A DNA stretch of 64,000 nt, from the NCBI GenBank assembly GCA_963669155.1, contig OZ022578.1, forward strand, positions 9,315,730 through 9,379,729. The letters run 5' to 3'. The first letter of the stretch is position 1. Each line of letters starts with the position of its first letter. Source of the stretch: Arbacia lixula. Its lineage: Eukaryota > Echinodermata > Echinoidea > Arbacioida > Arbaciidae. Of this stretch, positions 11,341 through 23,165 are shown one piece after another. Position numbers and translations under genes: made by a program. The notes below the pieces were generated by a model. The model saw only the letters and a list, made by a program, of their open reading frames with translations, had not been told where the DNA came from and did not search any database.

Positions 11341-12479
11341 CCGAAACTTTCTGTTTAGGTATCACTGTTTCACATTGATATCAGGGATTAAACAAAGTTA
11401 CTTCACACAACATCTTTCGAGATTATCATTATAATGGACATGATACTTTAAAAAAAATGGGGGCTTGCTGTTAAAACTGTCGGCAAAACTGGGTTTTCAT
11501 CGGTATAATGCTAAAAGTACAGCTTCATCTGCAGCCCGAGGATCGGTTTGAGATTTACTCTTACCCCCCCCCCCCCCCCCCCCCAACATATACGTAGTGT
11601 CATTTAGGGTGCGCCTATAGTCGTTCCCTCCCTTTGAAAGCACCTCTTATCTCAGGTCGCGGGATTTTCCTGCCTTGGAGACCCCCCTGAATCCGGAACA
11701 CTGCTCAATGTACCCCTCCCCTATCTCAGGTGAGCTCTCATTCCAACACACTGGATAGACAACTCCCCCCCCCCCCCCCCCTTCATCTTCATACCATAAC
11801 CCTATGCATGCAGTAAGCAGTATAAACCATAAAGCTCACCCTACAAACCTAACCCTTACCCAAGTCTATAGATCCTGGCTAACCAAGTTAAGTTTCAAGA
11901 ACACTTTACCTAATAGTTTTATCTGAAGTAAAAGCTAAACGATTGTTCTTTATTCTCACAGGGGGACAACCTAACTTTGAGTGACCTAATTCTAAAACAA
12001 ACAAGAATTCTTAAATACCATTTTTTGACAATCAATAATTGTAGAAAGAAATAATTTATCTACAACTAAATGTCATAAAATCTTAAGTACTTTTGATGCA
12101 AAAGACATTAAGAATTAGCACACCATCATGGCACCTTCACACCATACCCCTGGTTAGACGGACCCATAAATAAACTTTAACACTTTTAAACCTGACTACA
12201 TCTAATGTTGGTGTATCCAATTCATCAGAGTGTCAAATCAAACCTTCAATATTATGTTATATGTTACCTTTCATTCAAGTGCAATAGTAATAGTGTGGCC
12301 AAAATAAAAATGGACAGGCACCAAGTATGTATTTTTTTTTATTGAATTAATGATTTATTGTGTGCATTATTTTTCTTTATTGTATTTCACATTGTTTATT
12401 TAAATCATGTATTTAAACATTAATTTATCCTACACCATTAGCTCATATTTCGTTTCTCCCCACTGAGGAAGCAATGTAA
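11341..12479. other. Intergenic AT-rich stretch with two poly-C runs
   Basis: I see no gene. It holds C tracts near 11567 and 11766, short pyrimidine-rich DNA around 11620-11720 with two TATCTCAGG motifs, and otherwise AT-rich unique-looking sequence. Confidence 0.5.
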
Positions 12480-12837
12480 GCGGCTGAAAACGCGGAATCA
12501 CTCGAGTCGCTGCGCTGAGTTCCATCGCGCGCGCGCCGGGCTGGTAACCCTAGAGTCGACACTAGCGTGAGTTTTATGTGATGTCACTGGCATTCTACTG
12601 CAGAAACAGGCCAAAAGTCTCCAGCTTTATCATCTCCTCACTCTTTTTTGTGTACACGACATACGATCTAGTTTTAAACACCCACTTACATCCTCTTACA
12701 GAGATCGTGAAAACTTTTTTTTCCTTCTTGATTTGACCCTTCAGACACCATAAATCCTTCCCTTTTGGTCGCATTATTATTGGTCGCCAGTTCAAGCAAC
12801 TAGCAAGGAGCGTTACCTACATAGTTCTACTCTCAGA
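12480..12837 (+). promoter_or_regulatory. CpG-rich promoter-proximal region and 5' UTR of RBM8A
   Basis: A GC-rich island (TCGCGCGCGCGCCGGG, 12525-12541, with several CpG) is about 300 bp upstream of the RBM8A start. No TATA box is obvious, as expected for a housekeeping gene. The start codon at 12838 is preceded by CTCTCAGA. Confidence 0.45.
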
Positions 12838-15800
12838 ATGGCGGACGTTTTGGACATTCATGAGGCCGAAGGCGACGAAGAATTTCAGGTTGACGAAGAA
12901 TCTGATCGTAAGTACAACAGTGCTGGTCAGCATCGAATTATATGCTGCGTTGTTCTATTGTAGGAATTCTACGAGAGTAACGAGACTCTCTATTACTTTT
13001 GCAGGTTGGCAATTAAACATGCTGCACCTCTCTCTGTGCCCCAGACTGTGGCTGTTTTATGAATACATACGTAAACCATGTAAACTAGCGACAGCGTCTC
13101 AGTTTACACACGCGTACAGCTGTACCCCATCCGAATACGGAATAGCCCCGGGACTTCGGAGCGTCCTGAAGCCTTAGGCTCGCCTTTATTTTCCCTGCCC
13201 TGCCTGTCGGGTCTGACTACTGTGTATTCGACCCGTGCACATGGATGCATTACTCATTTGAAATACATGTATCACAATCACTATAACTCACTGTATCGAA
13301 TGTATACTTGCACTATTATAAAAATTAAAATTGTTCAGAAATTTTGAGCAATGTTACATATTTCCTCTTCACATATCTTTCTAAAAAATATGGGGTATTA
13401 TGCACTTTACCGACTTGCCTTAGCAACGAGGTTAAGGTTTGGGGGCGGGGCCATAGGCCCCGCCCCCAAACCTTGAAGGAGGCCGGAGGCCTCCTTATAA
13501 AGGATTTGAGCCCGGTAGGGCTCAAAACCAGGAAAAACGGCAGGTTTGGGGCCTCAAAAGTGGAAAAAACGTTTCCACAGCAAAACAAACCCTCCTATAC
13601 TACAGCTTTAGCTGTAGTAGGTTTGAAAAATCAGCCCACGACAACAATTCATTAATTAATGAGGAGCTAAAAACATTATTTGTGAATGAGAGTCCGGAAC
13701 TATTTTCAGATGAAAAAGCATGAAAAATGATCAAAGTCCAAAGTTTACACGTGAGTCTATGGAGCTTGGCATCAGCGCGTCTATGACAAGCGTACTACGC
13801 GCGTAATGCGCACTTTTTTCCATAGTAGTTGACTGCGATTGCGCGCTATGTTTTCCATTGCATTGACTCCTGTGTTAAAGCCCTATAAGGAAGCTGCCAG
13901 CTATTTAAACGGCAGTTCAAGAATCGTAGCGATCGTCCAGGAAATCATGTTGTTATGGTGAAATTGTGTTGTCGTTTATTGCAATTGGATCACGTCGATG
14001 AATATCGCGGAAAGAACAATGTTTGAGGAACTTGTGGGATCATTTTACTTTTTGTTCTAGTGGTTTTTAACCGTCGCCGAGGAGATAATGAATTGGATAA
14101 TTGATTGGATTTGGATGTGTGAAAGTCGGATTTACAATTGAAGGTAAATGAATCGTTGGCTCGACTTAAAAAAAAAAAAACTAGACCTAGGCATAACCCT
14201 AACCCTAAACCTAAGACCTATAATTGGCTATCCTAACCCTAATTTTAAGGTATTTAGGACAGTTTGTAGATTAGAATCTTAAGGAACTAGGTGTTTCAGC
14301 GGATGGATATCGTCGCCCAAAACACTCTGGATAATAGCGAGTCGCTGTAGAAACCCATGGCAATCGTATCTCGACCTAAAACTTGTAGGGACCCAATCAC
14401 TCAAGTCAGTTTACATCGGGGATTGATCTAGATGACGTCAGGCACTCGTTGCTAACCTTCTTAACCTCGTTGCTAGAGGTGGGACTCAAGTCGGTAAAGT
14501 GCATAATACCCAAAATATGTTCCGTCAAGGCTTCCATCTGGGCTATTCAAAAATGTACATGATTGTATGGGAACTGGGGCATGCGCATAAACTTAAATCT
14601 TCACCATCACAGCTGCCGTCGTGCACTTCTGTCTTTAGTTCGTAAACAATAAAACGAAAATACAACATGGATAATCAAAGTCATCTTAAAATCAGTCACG
14701 AGAATATCCAGGTATATATTCACTGTAAATATGTGCAATACATGTTTTGAGCAAACAGAATTGCTCAAATTTAGTGATCTAATCACAACTCTCTTGCTCC
14801 AAAGCTCTGTGCTATCCGATATACCATGATATGCGGTAGGCTTTCTGTCAAGATGATCAGCTAAAATACTGAAATTTTACAATATCTATACTTACTTGTT
14901 TGTTACATGAAGAACTGTTCTTGTATTAAAGATTATCACTAACAATAACATTTTAAAGAAATCATGCTTCGGATATTGCTTGGTAAAAAAAGTAAAAGTC
15001 GCTCAAATTGAATCAGTTTCCTGCACCTTGGTCGAATTTGGCCCCTGTTGACAATGTGCAAATATACATGTATCTCTGTCAATCTGGCAATTACATTTCA
15101 CCAGTATTTTGCATCAATCATATTTTTTGAGGGGTTTGAAAAGTTGATGTAAGATTATGATATGACTGGAAGGAAAATCAAAGAACATTTGAAGCAAAAA
15201 AAATTGCAGATATTTTTGAATGAAAATGTGCACTTGTGAAATATTGAGATATTTTGCTCTCTTTTTCCTCCAAAAATCTTTCATTGTGTTTTTGAATGTG
15301 ATCATACACATTGAACAGAAATGCATGTGGTCGCATCATGGACCTTAGTTTCAGATCTTCTAATCGTGTTATGGAGATGGATGATTGACAAACATGATTG
15401 ACTGGTATCCCTTCTTGTGCTAAATGCGATACCACACTTCGTTCATTGAGAATCTAATTTAGCACAAGAAGGGATCACCAGTCGTTCGTAAAGTCGTACG
15501 TAACTTACGAACAGCTTGGTGAAACACCCCCTGATCACCTACTAGTATCATCACTTATGAACTCATCATCAGGATCATTTTTCATATAGAACTACAGTAC
15601 AGCAAAAAAGAATTAGTATAGGGAAAGGGAAGGACCCGCAGTTTCAAACCATGGTATATTTTGTCCAGTTCAGCATGAAACATGATACTGCGGCTCCTTC
15701 CCTTTCCCTTTCCCTATGCCAATTCCTGAGTTTGAGCTGTAATGTATGTCATGTGATGAGTGTATTTCCATGCATCTCATTGCAGTTTTGGAAACGGTGG

Positions 15801-18800
15801 TCTGTGCATGGTTGAAAACTGGGAGGGATTTCTGTAGGCTGGTGCTACTTTATTTTTTACTTCTTTCAATGTCAATGTATTAATTGAATTAAAGATGTGT
15901 CATTACTTGTGAAGTCTTAGATATGACAGTTTTTTTTCTCTGTTTGCTATTGTTCTCTGACAGAGGGGATACAGAAGCTGAAGAAGAACGTCCGAAAAAG
16001 GAAAGGCCGAGGTTTCGGAGCAGGTGAGTATATTTTATGTGAAAGAAATGCTTATACTGTGGTATTACTTGTATGTAGTATCAGCAGTTATAACCTGAAT
16101 CTATATTGAAATAGGCTTTTTCATTTCATGATTTGTTGAAATTGAAACTCTATTGCAAGCCAAAAGATGTGTCCAAATGATCATACTGAGTTTAATGGAA
16201 AGTAATCTTCCCATAATGCACCGTTCAGCGATTTTTTTAGTCGTGAATGTTCTGCTCTCGTACACTACTACGCTAACTGCAAACAAAGTAGAAATGTAGC
16301 TGTGCGGTGTATCTGGGGCATATTTTCCTTAATATGTGGAGTGGAGGATTGGATCTCATTATCTGTGATTGTTTTAGAATGTTTCGTGCAGTGAGTCTGA
16401 GAACATTGTATAAAAATGATCAAAAACATGGCTGTGATAACCTTTTTCCTTTCATCTTTGGCTACCAGAAGGGGGAATCCGCACCGCTGATGATGAGTTC
16501 CAGGGTCTGGAGATTGACACCAGTGAATCAGGTCCCCAAAGATGTAAGTTGATACCACTTGTAGTCTTGACTGATAATGTGCATGAAATATTTTTTGCTT
16601 GTTGTAGTGTTAAGTTGCAATAAATTAATAAATCAGTCAGTCAATCACTTGACTTGTTGGCCCTACCTCGTGGCATGGTTCATGGCTACCTGTGACTGAT
16701 GCCATCTTTCTCTCCGCGTCCCTCTCTCTCTCTCGCTCTGCCATGCCCAGCGGTGGAGGGCTGGATCCTGTTTGTGACGGGTGTGCATGAGGAGGCCACC
16801 GAGGAGGATGTACGGGACAAGTTTGCAGACTACGGCGAGATCAAGAACATCCATGTCAATCTGGACAGGAGAACAGGCTACCTCAAGGTACGTTGGTCCT
16901 CGACTCATGATCTATATTGATCTAGGATATCAAACTCCTTCTGTTCTGAGCCTTGCCATTGATTGCAATTGATTACTACATCTTAAAAAATCAGTGGCAT
17001 TTTTGAAAAATTATAAACAAAATTACAACTCAAATCAAGCTGAATTTTACATATCAGAAAGTCAAAGGATGTCAATTTCTTTAGAATCAGACAAATTTGG
17101 ACCTAAAATTGGCAGGATCAGATACTAAATTCAGAACACAACAGTACCCATTGTGCATCACACCTGTTAATCCACTAGCAATTGCCATCATTGTTTTCTA
17201 ATGCACCTGGAAGAAAAGAAGTAGTGGATTGAGAAACTGTTATGTAGCAGTTCTTCTACCTTTTTAATCCTTTTTTAATCTTTATCTTTTCCCCACTTCC
17301 TTACCACCCATTCAAATCTCAAGTGTTTACTCCTCTTAATTAAGGGATAGTTTATGTGGCTTCCCTAAACCAAACAGACCACAAAGACCCTCATTATCCT
17401 CAACACTTACAAACAACTTTAATAGCTTCTTTGTTCAAGTTCTAGTCACCGACTCTTTCCTTTCATACTCTGATGGACATATCACTATGGACCAATCAGA
17501 GCTTGCTTCTATATTCTAATTCTACTTGTTAACGCCCCCAAACCTCATTTAGATGGAACTTGAGGTCCATGCTTCACCCCAAGAATTCTTTGTTGGGGGA
17601 CTTCTACTTTTACCCTCCGACCAAACAAGACATACTACTGATTCTCGTATTCATAAATAACTTGTACATGTACCTCTTGCTGTCAACATGTTGTGCTGAG
17701 TTTGGGACTCAGAAATAAATGATCATCCAACTGCAATTCCAGCCTCATCGACTGTGATTTCACCAAGTTTAATTCTACTGCACATTATAAACACATTATA
17801 ACGATCCCAACACAACAAAACATATGTCATTAGATTAATGACAATTTATTTTGTAAGCTTTCCAGAGTATGTCTCGTGCGTAATCAAAAGATGAGAAGAT
17901 TGGCACCATGTCATTTAGAGAAATGGAGTCTTTATTTTTCGTGCTACCAAGTCCATCATGCTTGAATTTGATAAGAACTGCTTTGAACATGCGATTGCTG
18001 ATGGGAAAACAGATTTACTGCCAATGTCATCATCGTGATCATCTAGAGAATGTTGTTGTGTGCCCTAAGGAACGTATTTGTAAATGCTGTAGCTGATAAC
18101 TAATGCTGACTGTGTTGTCCACTGATGCAGGGTTACATCTTGGTGGAGTATGAGACCTTCAAAGAAGCACAGAAAGCCATGGACGCCCTGAACGGAGCTG
18201 ACATTCTGGACCAGACCATCAACGTGGACTGGGCATTTGTCCGAGGAGCTCATGAAGTGTCAAGAAAGAGGTCAGTAGATTTTGTATGCCTCCGCAACAA
18301 AGTTGGGAGATGGCATTATATTTCAGGGTTGTCTGTCCATGAAATATTTTACCAAATACTATTTAACGTGGTATAATGATGATATATGACAAACCTCTCT
18401 GAATGAAGTTGTATTGCTGCAAAGCATATTTTCCAGGCATTAGAGGATGAAATTTTACTAAATATTACAAATTTTGGCAATACTTGAGTGTCTGGGCAGG
18501 AGGGTGGAGGCATACTAGTCGACTGCGTAAAGTGGAATTTCTGTAGTTTTCTATTCCTTTTTCTCTGACATTTTCTTCTCATCCCAACTCTTCCAACCTG
18601 TGATAATATTCAGTATGGTTTAACGCAAAGACTGTAGAGCACTGCAGAGCAGCGTATGACTGATTTCTCTCTCGTATTTGCACATAAAAAAGTGTAGTAT
18701 GCCATGGGGCGATACAGCCACCATTTTAGTATGCAGAGCATGTCTGCATGCACTGGGCATATTTTTTTTTATAGAAAGTAACAAAAAAATTATGGATGAA

Positions 18801-19093
18801 TCCAGGGATTTAAAACTTCATCTGGTCTTTGGTTTAAAGCTTAAACCTAGTTCATACACTGCAAAATTATGAGGGAATGTCAGTTAGCAGTGTTCTCTTG
18901 GCAAAATCACTGCCTGAGCTAAAAATTACCCCAGAAAGCCCTTTCACTAAAATTAATCTTCAACATGTGTGTGTGTGATTTGTCTCCCTCTATTTATTGA
19001 AAGAAACTTGAGGCTTTCATTCTTTTTAATTTTCTTTTTGCCCCCTTTTTTCCTTGTTACTTTCCACAATGCAGAAGCGGTAGAAGACGTTGA
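12838..19093 (+). CDS. RBM8A: RNA-binding protein 8A / Y14, exon junction complex core
   Basis: Y14 pairs with Magoh in the exon junction complex that marks spliced mRNA and supports nonsense-mediated decay and localisation. Coding exons: 12838-12907, 15964-16023, 16469-16543, 16751-16887, 18131-18270, 19075-19093, with matching phases and TGA at 19091. The 166-aa product starts [16 protein letters not shown], has KRKGRGFG, then one RRM (about residues 70-145) with [30 protein letters not shown] and the RNP1-like GYILVEYE, and ends in a short basic tail (KRSGRRR). Human Y14 is 174 aa; the RS-like tail is shorter here. The acceptor of exon 3 is a CAGAAG tandem site (16469 or 16472), which would include or skip one Glu. 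The 3' UTR probably ends near AATAAA at 19485. It converges on POLG. Confidence 0.97.
13393..14511. mobile_element. hAT-like non-autonomous element with hairpin cluster
   Basis: The ends are inverted repeats of about 25 bp (GGGTATTATGCACTTTACCG ... and its reverse complement ending CATAATACCC). Both sides are flanked by an identical 8-bp target duplication, AAAATATG (13385-13392 and 14512-14519), the size made by hAT transposases. Subterminal TTAGCAACGAGGTTAAG is also inverted. There is no transposase ORF. The left 230 bp holds five perfect hairpins in a row (stems 13434-13474, 13476-13496, 13505-13526, 13560-13578, 13598-13619). It sits whole inside RBM8A intron 1. Confidence 0.85.
15380..15531. 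mobile_element. Foldback element, family C copy 2
   Basis: Inverted halves: GACTGGTATCCCTTCTTGTG at about 15397 and CACAAGAAGGGATCACCAGTC at about 15463. They are followed by TTACGAACAGCTTGGTGAAA, as in the copy at 4740-5180. It lies in RBM8A intron 1. Confidence 0.65.
15608..15727. repeat. Long imperfect palindrome
   Basis: The left arm GAATTAGTATAGGGAAAGGG (15610) is the inverse of the right arm ending CTTTCCCTATGCCAATTCC (15726). The inner arms (CCGCAGT with ACTGCGG, CATG-centred loop) also pair. It is a small foldback repeat in RBM8A intron 1. Confidence 0.7.
16980..17230. repeat. Dispersed repeat family D, copy 1
   Basis: Shares AAGTCAAAGGATGTCAATTT, TTCAGAACACAACAGTACCC and CATTGTGCATCACACCTG with regions 25745-26100 and 44935-45175. 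In the 25745 copy the two halves are partly inverted, so the family is probably a foldback MITE. It lies in RBM8A intron 4, is non-coding, and its borders are approximate. Confidence 0.55.
17231..18130. other. Rest of RBM8A intron 4
   Basis: AT-rich intronic DNA with no recognised gene or strong repeat. It ends in the exon 5 acceptor GATGCAG at 18130. Confidence 0.5.
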
Positions 19094-19484
19094 TGGATAC
19101 GATGGAGCTCTGTGTACATATTCCCTTCATATCATGATAACAAGCCAGGCGGGAGAAGCTCTGGACAGTCAGAAATACAGACAACAGTTCAGCTCATTAA
19201 TCAGGCACCCAATGTGGGCTTTGTGGGATATTTTTTTCCAAGGAACACACAGTCAATGGAGAGGATTATACCTCTTTAATCCCCCTCAGGATTATCTATC
19301 CAGGAAGTTTGAAGATTATCTCTGTGAAGTCATTAAGTTTGCCTGATGTTTGTCGAACCAGTTTTTATCACTTGAGCATGATCATACCTCAAAATACTTA
19401 GCATGAAAAATGTTGATAACTCTTTACATTTTCTTAAATGGGATGGTTATTAGATAAAGAGTCTTTAAAAGATGAGCTACCAGA

Positions 19485-19490
19485 AATAAA
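19485..19490 (+). terminator. Candidate polyadenylation signal of RBM8A
   Basis: AATAAA about 390 bp past the RBM8A stop. Another AATAAA is near 19520. The choice of site is not decidable from sequence. Confidence 0.4.
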
Positions 19491-19549
19491 TTGATTCTTA
19501 AGTTTTCAGCTGTTTACTTAATAAATTTCCCTTTATTCTATTGGTTATT

Positions 19550-20825
19550 TAATATTGTTCTGAACTGTCTGTACCATACACAGCATACCAAGGCAACCAG
19601 AGCAGAGAAATGCTCTGAAAGAGCCCCAAAAAGTTTGTCAACATGGTCAGCAGTAATGGCAGGCTGCTTACATGAAGACGTACCTTAACTGTGCGTGACG
19701 GGTATATGAGATCAATGAGCTATTAAGGTTTTGAGTTAAAAAGAAGGGTTAAAATTGGCAAGGATTACAGGATGCAATCATGGCAGATATGTTTTGCTGT
19801 CGTGTTGTTTATGCATAGAGTGGAGATGGTGCACATGTCTGTGTATGATACGTTCTTGAATCCAGCAACCAGGGCTATAATTATAACATTCCTCTCAAGT
19901 CAGTCTCCGGGCTGCGAAAAAGATGGACCCCCTACACCAGAAAATGTATGTCAGTATACATGCATGTTTTCGTTTAATTTGTCAAAATTTACATAATTCC
20001 CCCCAAAACATCGTTTTTAAAAAACAAACACAATTTTAAGTAAAAGCTTGTTCCTGCCAGATGACTTGTTTGTAAATAACAATTTTCCCTCTCATTTGTA
20101 TCTTCAATAGTGCTTTTAAATGTCAGTATCATGTATGTATACTGGATGTATCTTTCTTGTGATTGAATACATGTGGATGTTAACATTGATGCTGTTGCAT
20201 TGTGAAACATAAATGTAAGTCTTTTTGGAACCAGTCTTTGAATAGTCTCTTCTTCTTGGTGTGACTGTCGTGTTGGGAGACAATGAAATGTTTATATATA
20301 ATACTGTACATGTTTCCATTTATCAATATAGGGAGAGGGGGCGTGCAACGGGGAGATATGTGGGGAGAGGACAGTGTCAAGTGTGAGAAAGAGAGAGATG
20401 AGGCTAGGGAGACAGAATAGATAGAGAGAGAGAATAGGGGGGTAGAATACTAGTCACTTGTATAATGCACATAACAGAAAATTCAAGTCATTTTATCTTT
20501 GCCTCCTTGGCTCAACCATTTCCCTTTCATAAGAAAGTTACCACATTGCCAGATTGTCATTTTAAATGATTTTATTAGAAAATATAGATTATAAATCTCA
20601 TACCACCCTTCCTTGGTTGGCATAAAAACAAGTCGGAGGAAAGAGGCTGGCAAATTACATCTGACAACCAGGACAAATACAACATGATTAAACCAAATAT
20701 GAAAAACAATCCCTCACATAAATATTAAAAAAAAAACAATCCCAAGGAAAATACAAATAATATTCAGTATCACTTGGGACCACATGAATCAATGAACATG
20801 GTAGTACAATTCTGGCTACTGATAT
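19550..20825. other. RBM8A-POLG intergenic stretch
   Basis: I see no gene. It contains a GA-rich patch at about 20330-20440 (GAGAGAG/GGGGAG) and AT-rich DNA. Part of 19195-19340 resembles 37430-37560 (AGGATTATC..ATCCA and TAGTTTTTATCAC-type strings), a weak dispersed repeat. Confidence 0.4.
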
Positions 20826-20939
20826 ACAAATAATGCACAGTTGTGAGTGCGTTGGGGCTGTGCAGCGCACGGTAGGAGGGTGTTTACCGTGCGCTGCACT
20901 GCCTCGACGTCACGAACGTTACAACTGTGCATTATTTGT
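20826..20939. repeat. Foldback with two nested stems
   Basis: The outer stem ACAAATAATGCACAGTTGT (20826-20844) pairs perfectly with 20921-20939. The inner stem GTGCAGCGCACGGTA (20860-20874) pairs perfectly with 20885-20899. The loop is GGAGGGTGTT. It is CpG-rich in an AT-rich context, likely the core of a foldback transposon. A GACAGGT-type string near 20945 has an inverted match near 21550 (AACCTGTCTTATAAT), so the full element may extend to about 21570. Confidence 0.75.
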
Positions 20940-22576
20940 TTTATGAGACAGGTCAGAATTTAAAGGTTATTACACTTGGGTCTACCCCGGTACCTTGAAG
21001 ATTTTGGTGCGTCTCCCATATTACAAGAGTTTAAACGACGAAGAAATCAAATGGCTGCTTCCACGGACGGCTAACCTAAACACCAACAGCAACAGAAAAA
21101 CACTAGTGTCTATGATGCGACACTCCAACATGAAGGGTGTAGCACTTAGGCCAAGATTTTTCTAGAAGTCCTCAATTTTGATATGAACACATTTACAGTT
21201 TATGTAGACTCGACATGCCACTGGTTAATTTCTCAATATCTTGGTCCGAGAGAAGCTGAATCGTCCGTTAAGGCAGCCATTTTTTCCCTGTGTAAAAAAC
21301 ACGCTCAATGATCGAGCGCAAATTGCTGCTAGCTTGCGCGCATACACCGCGCGCTGGATCAATCGGTCCAGAGCTCTAGCAACCTAGATTGCATAGAGTT
21401 TGTACACAAACTGGAAATGCTGCACGAAAATTGCAGTGCTGCACAAGAAATGCAGAGTGCTGCATAAGAAATGCACGGCTGGAATAATTAGTAAAATTAA
21501 TGCATAATCATGTGACTCGCATACGGGATTCCTATTGGTCACATTCTTTAACCTGTCTTATAATACACAAGAAAGCCTTCAAATATGCAAATTAGGACAG
21601 CTATCTTAGAATAAACAGAATAGTCATGGTCATGTGCATAAATCAATGTTATAAATGAGTGACATTTATATTTATATCTTAAATAAGAGGGTATTTTTGA
21701 GGATTTTGCTTCCTACTTTGACATTATAAGATTTCAATTGATGAGCGATCAAAAACAAATAAAGGCCCCCTTCAGCTCAAGGCACCAGTGACAGCTATAT
21801 GTATTCAGTGCTTTTGATTGTCACCATTTCCTCTTGGGCTGTGCCCCGCTCAGAAAATAGTACAATCAAAGTCATCTCATGCGCATAGATTTCACTACCA
21901 CCTCTCCAGGCACTATACATGTATTATACAAACAGAGAATTCTCTGAGGTACATGGCTAAAAACATAGCACAAAGTGATCTTAAAACAGTACTTTTATCA
22001 CAAGGCCGTAATTCTCCAGAGCAGTACTTTACCCCGTTTCCATCAATCAACAGCGCATGTTAGCGTTGACTTTAGATTACACTTTGTATTTTTATTGCCC
22101 ATTACTCTTTGCCAATTTGTACCGCGCACATGTTAAGTGGTCATTGTATTCGTGGTACAAATGGCGCGCATACAAAAAACATTGAGACGTCATGAATAGA
22201 CAACTCGCCTGACAATGCAAGATGCAAATTCTTTCAAAAATTCGGTATATCAATTCACTATGGGTCTTTTAACATTGGTTGTGCAAATGAATTACAATGC
22301 AAACTGTTATAGGGACTCACACGCACGCCAGTTGTTAATAAAGGTACTATTTACGGCTATTTATGCCAATGAAGTACTAGTGACTGCTGGTTTATGCAAA
22401 TAAGGTACTTTTGATAGAATGGTTAAATTCAGTTCATGCCAGTCAACCAATCAGGGGACAGGATTAATCAGATGAGATTTACATATTTCTACACTGCTAA
22501 TGTGATCACATAAAGATCTTTATAAGCAGTAGGGCAAGGGCCCCAACCTCCCCCATGTGATTCAAGCTCTGGTTCT
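20940..22576. other. Intergenic DNA downstream of POLG
   Basis: No gene is recognised. It holds a possible outer arm of the foldback (21550), TGCAGCAC/AAATGCA-type short repeats at 21420-21480, and a TTTATT (22091) that would read AATAAA on the minus strand, a possible POLG polyadenylation signal. Confidence 0.4.
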
Positions 22577-23165
22577 CCGTACACCTGCTGCTAGTCCTTG
22601 CAAGTCATGACAGATAGTCCTTATTACTGGTAGTCAAAGCTATTAGTCCTTGCTACAGGTACCCAAAGCTGCTAGTCCTTGCTAGTCATGACAGATACCG
22701 GTGGTCCTTGATACTAGTAGTCAAAGCTGCTAGTCCTTGCTAGTCATGATAGATAGTCCTTGCTACAGGTGGTCAAAGCTGCTAGTCCTTGCTAGTCATG
22801 ACAGATACCGGTAGTCCTTGATACTGGTGGTCAAAGCTGCTACTCCTTGCTAGTCATGAAAGATAGTCCTTGCTACAGGTAGTCAAAGCTGTTAGTCCTT
22901 GCTAGTCATGAGAGATAGTCCTTGCTACTGGTAGTCAAAGCTGCTAGTCCTTGCTAGTCATGAGAGACGGTCCTTGCTACTGGTAGTCAAAGCTGCTAGT
23001 CCTTGCTAGTCATGACAGAATGTCCTTGCTGCTAGTAGTCAAAGCTGTTAGTCCTAGCTAGTCATGAGAGATAGTCCTTGCTTCAGGTAGTCAAAGCTGT
23101 TAGTCCTTGCTAGTCATGAGAGATAGTCCTTGCTACTGGTAGTCAAAGCTGTTAGTCCTAGCTAG
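22577..23165. repeat. 52-bp minisatellite forming the POLG 3' UTR
   Basis: About ten copies of a 52-bp unit, with CAAAGCT at 22635, 22664, 22722, 22774, 22832, 22884, 22936, 22988, 23040, 23092 and 23144. Two units are 58 bp through a 6-bp insertion (GATACCGGT type), and one is short (29 bp). Each unit holds two half-repeats around TAGTCCTTGCTA. The last unit runs into the POLG stop codon: TAGTCCTAGCTAG.CATG at 23153 is both repeat and coding end. Confidence 0.9.

Noticed and set aside
12595-12795. Minus ORF with a CKWVFKTR motif, like copia reverse transcriptase
   Set aside because: A single short motif with no further RT similarity, in the 5' flank of RBM8A; most likely chance.
22577-23165. 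Regular repeats resembling a CRISPR array
   Set aside because: The units abut with no unique spacers, vary in length, and sit in an animal gene's 3' UTR: a minisatellite.
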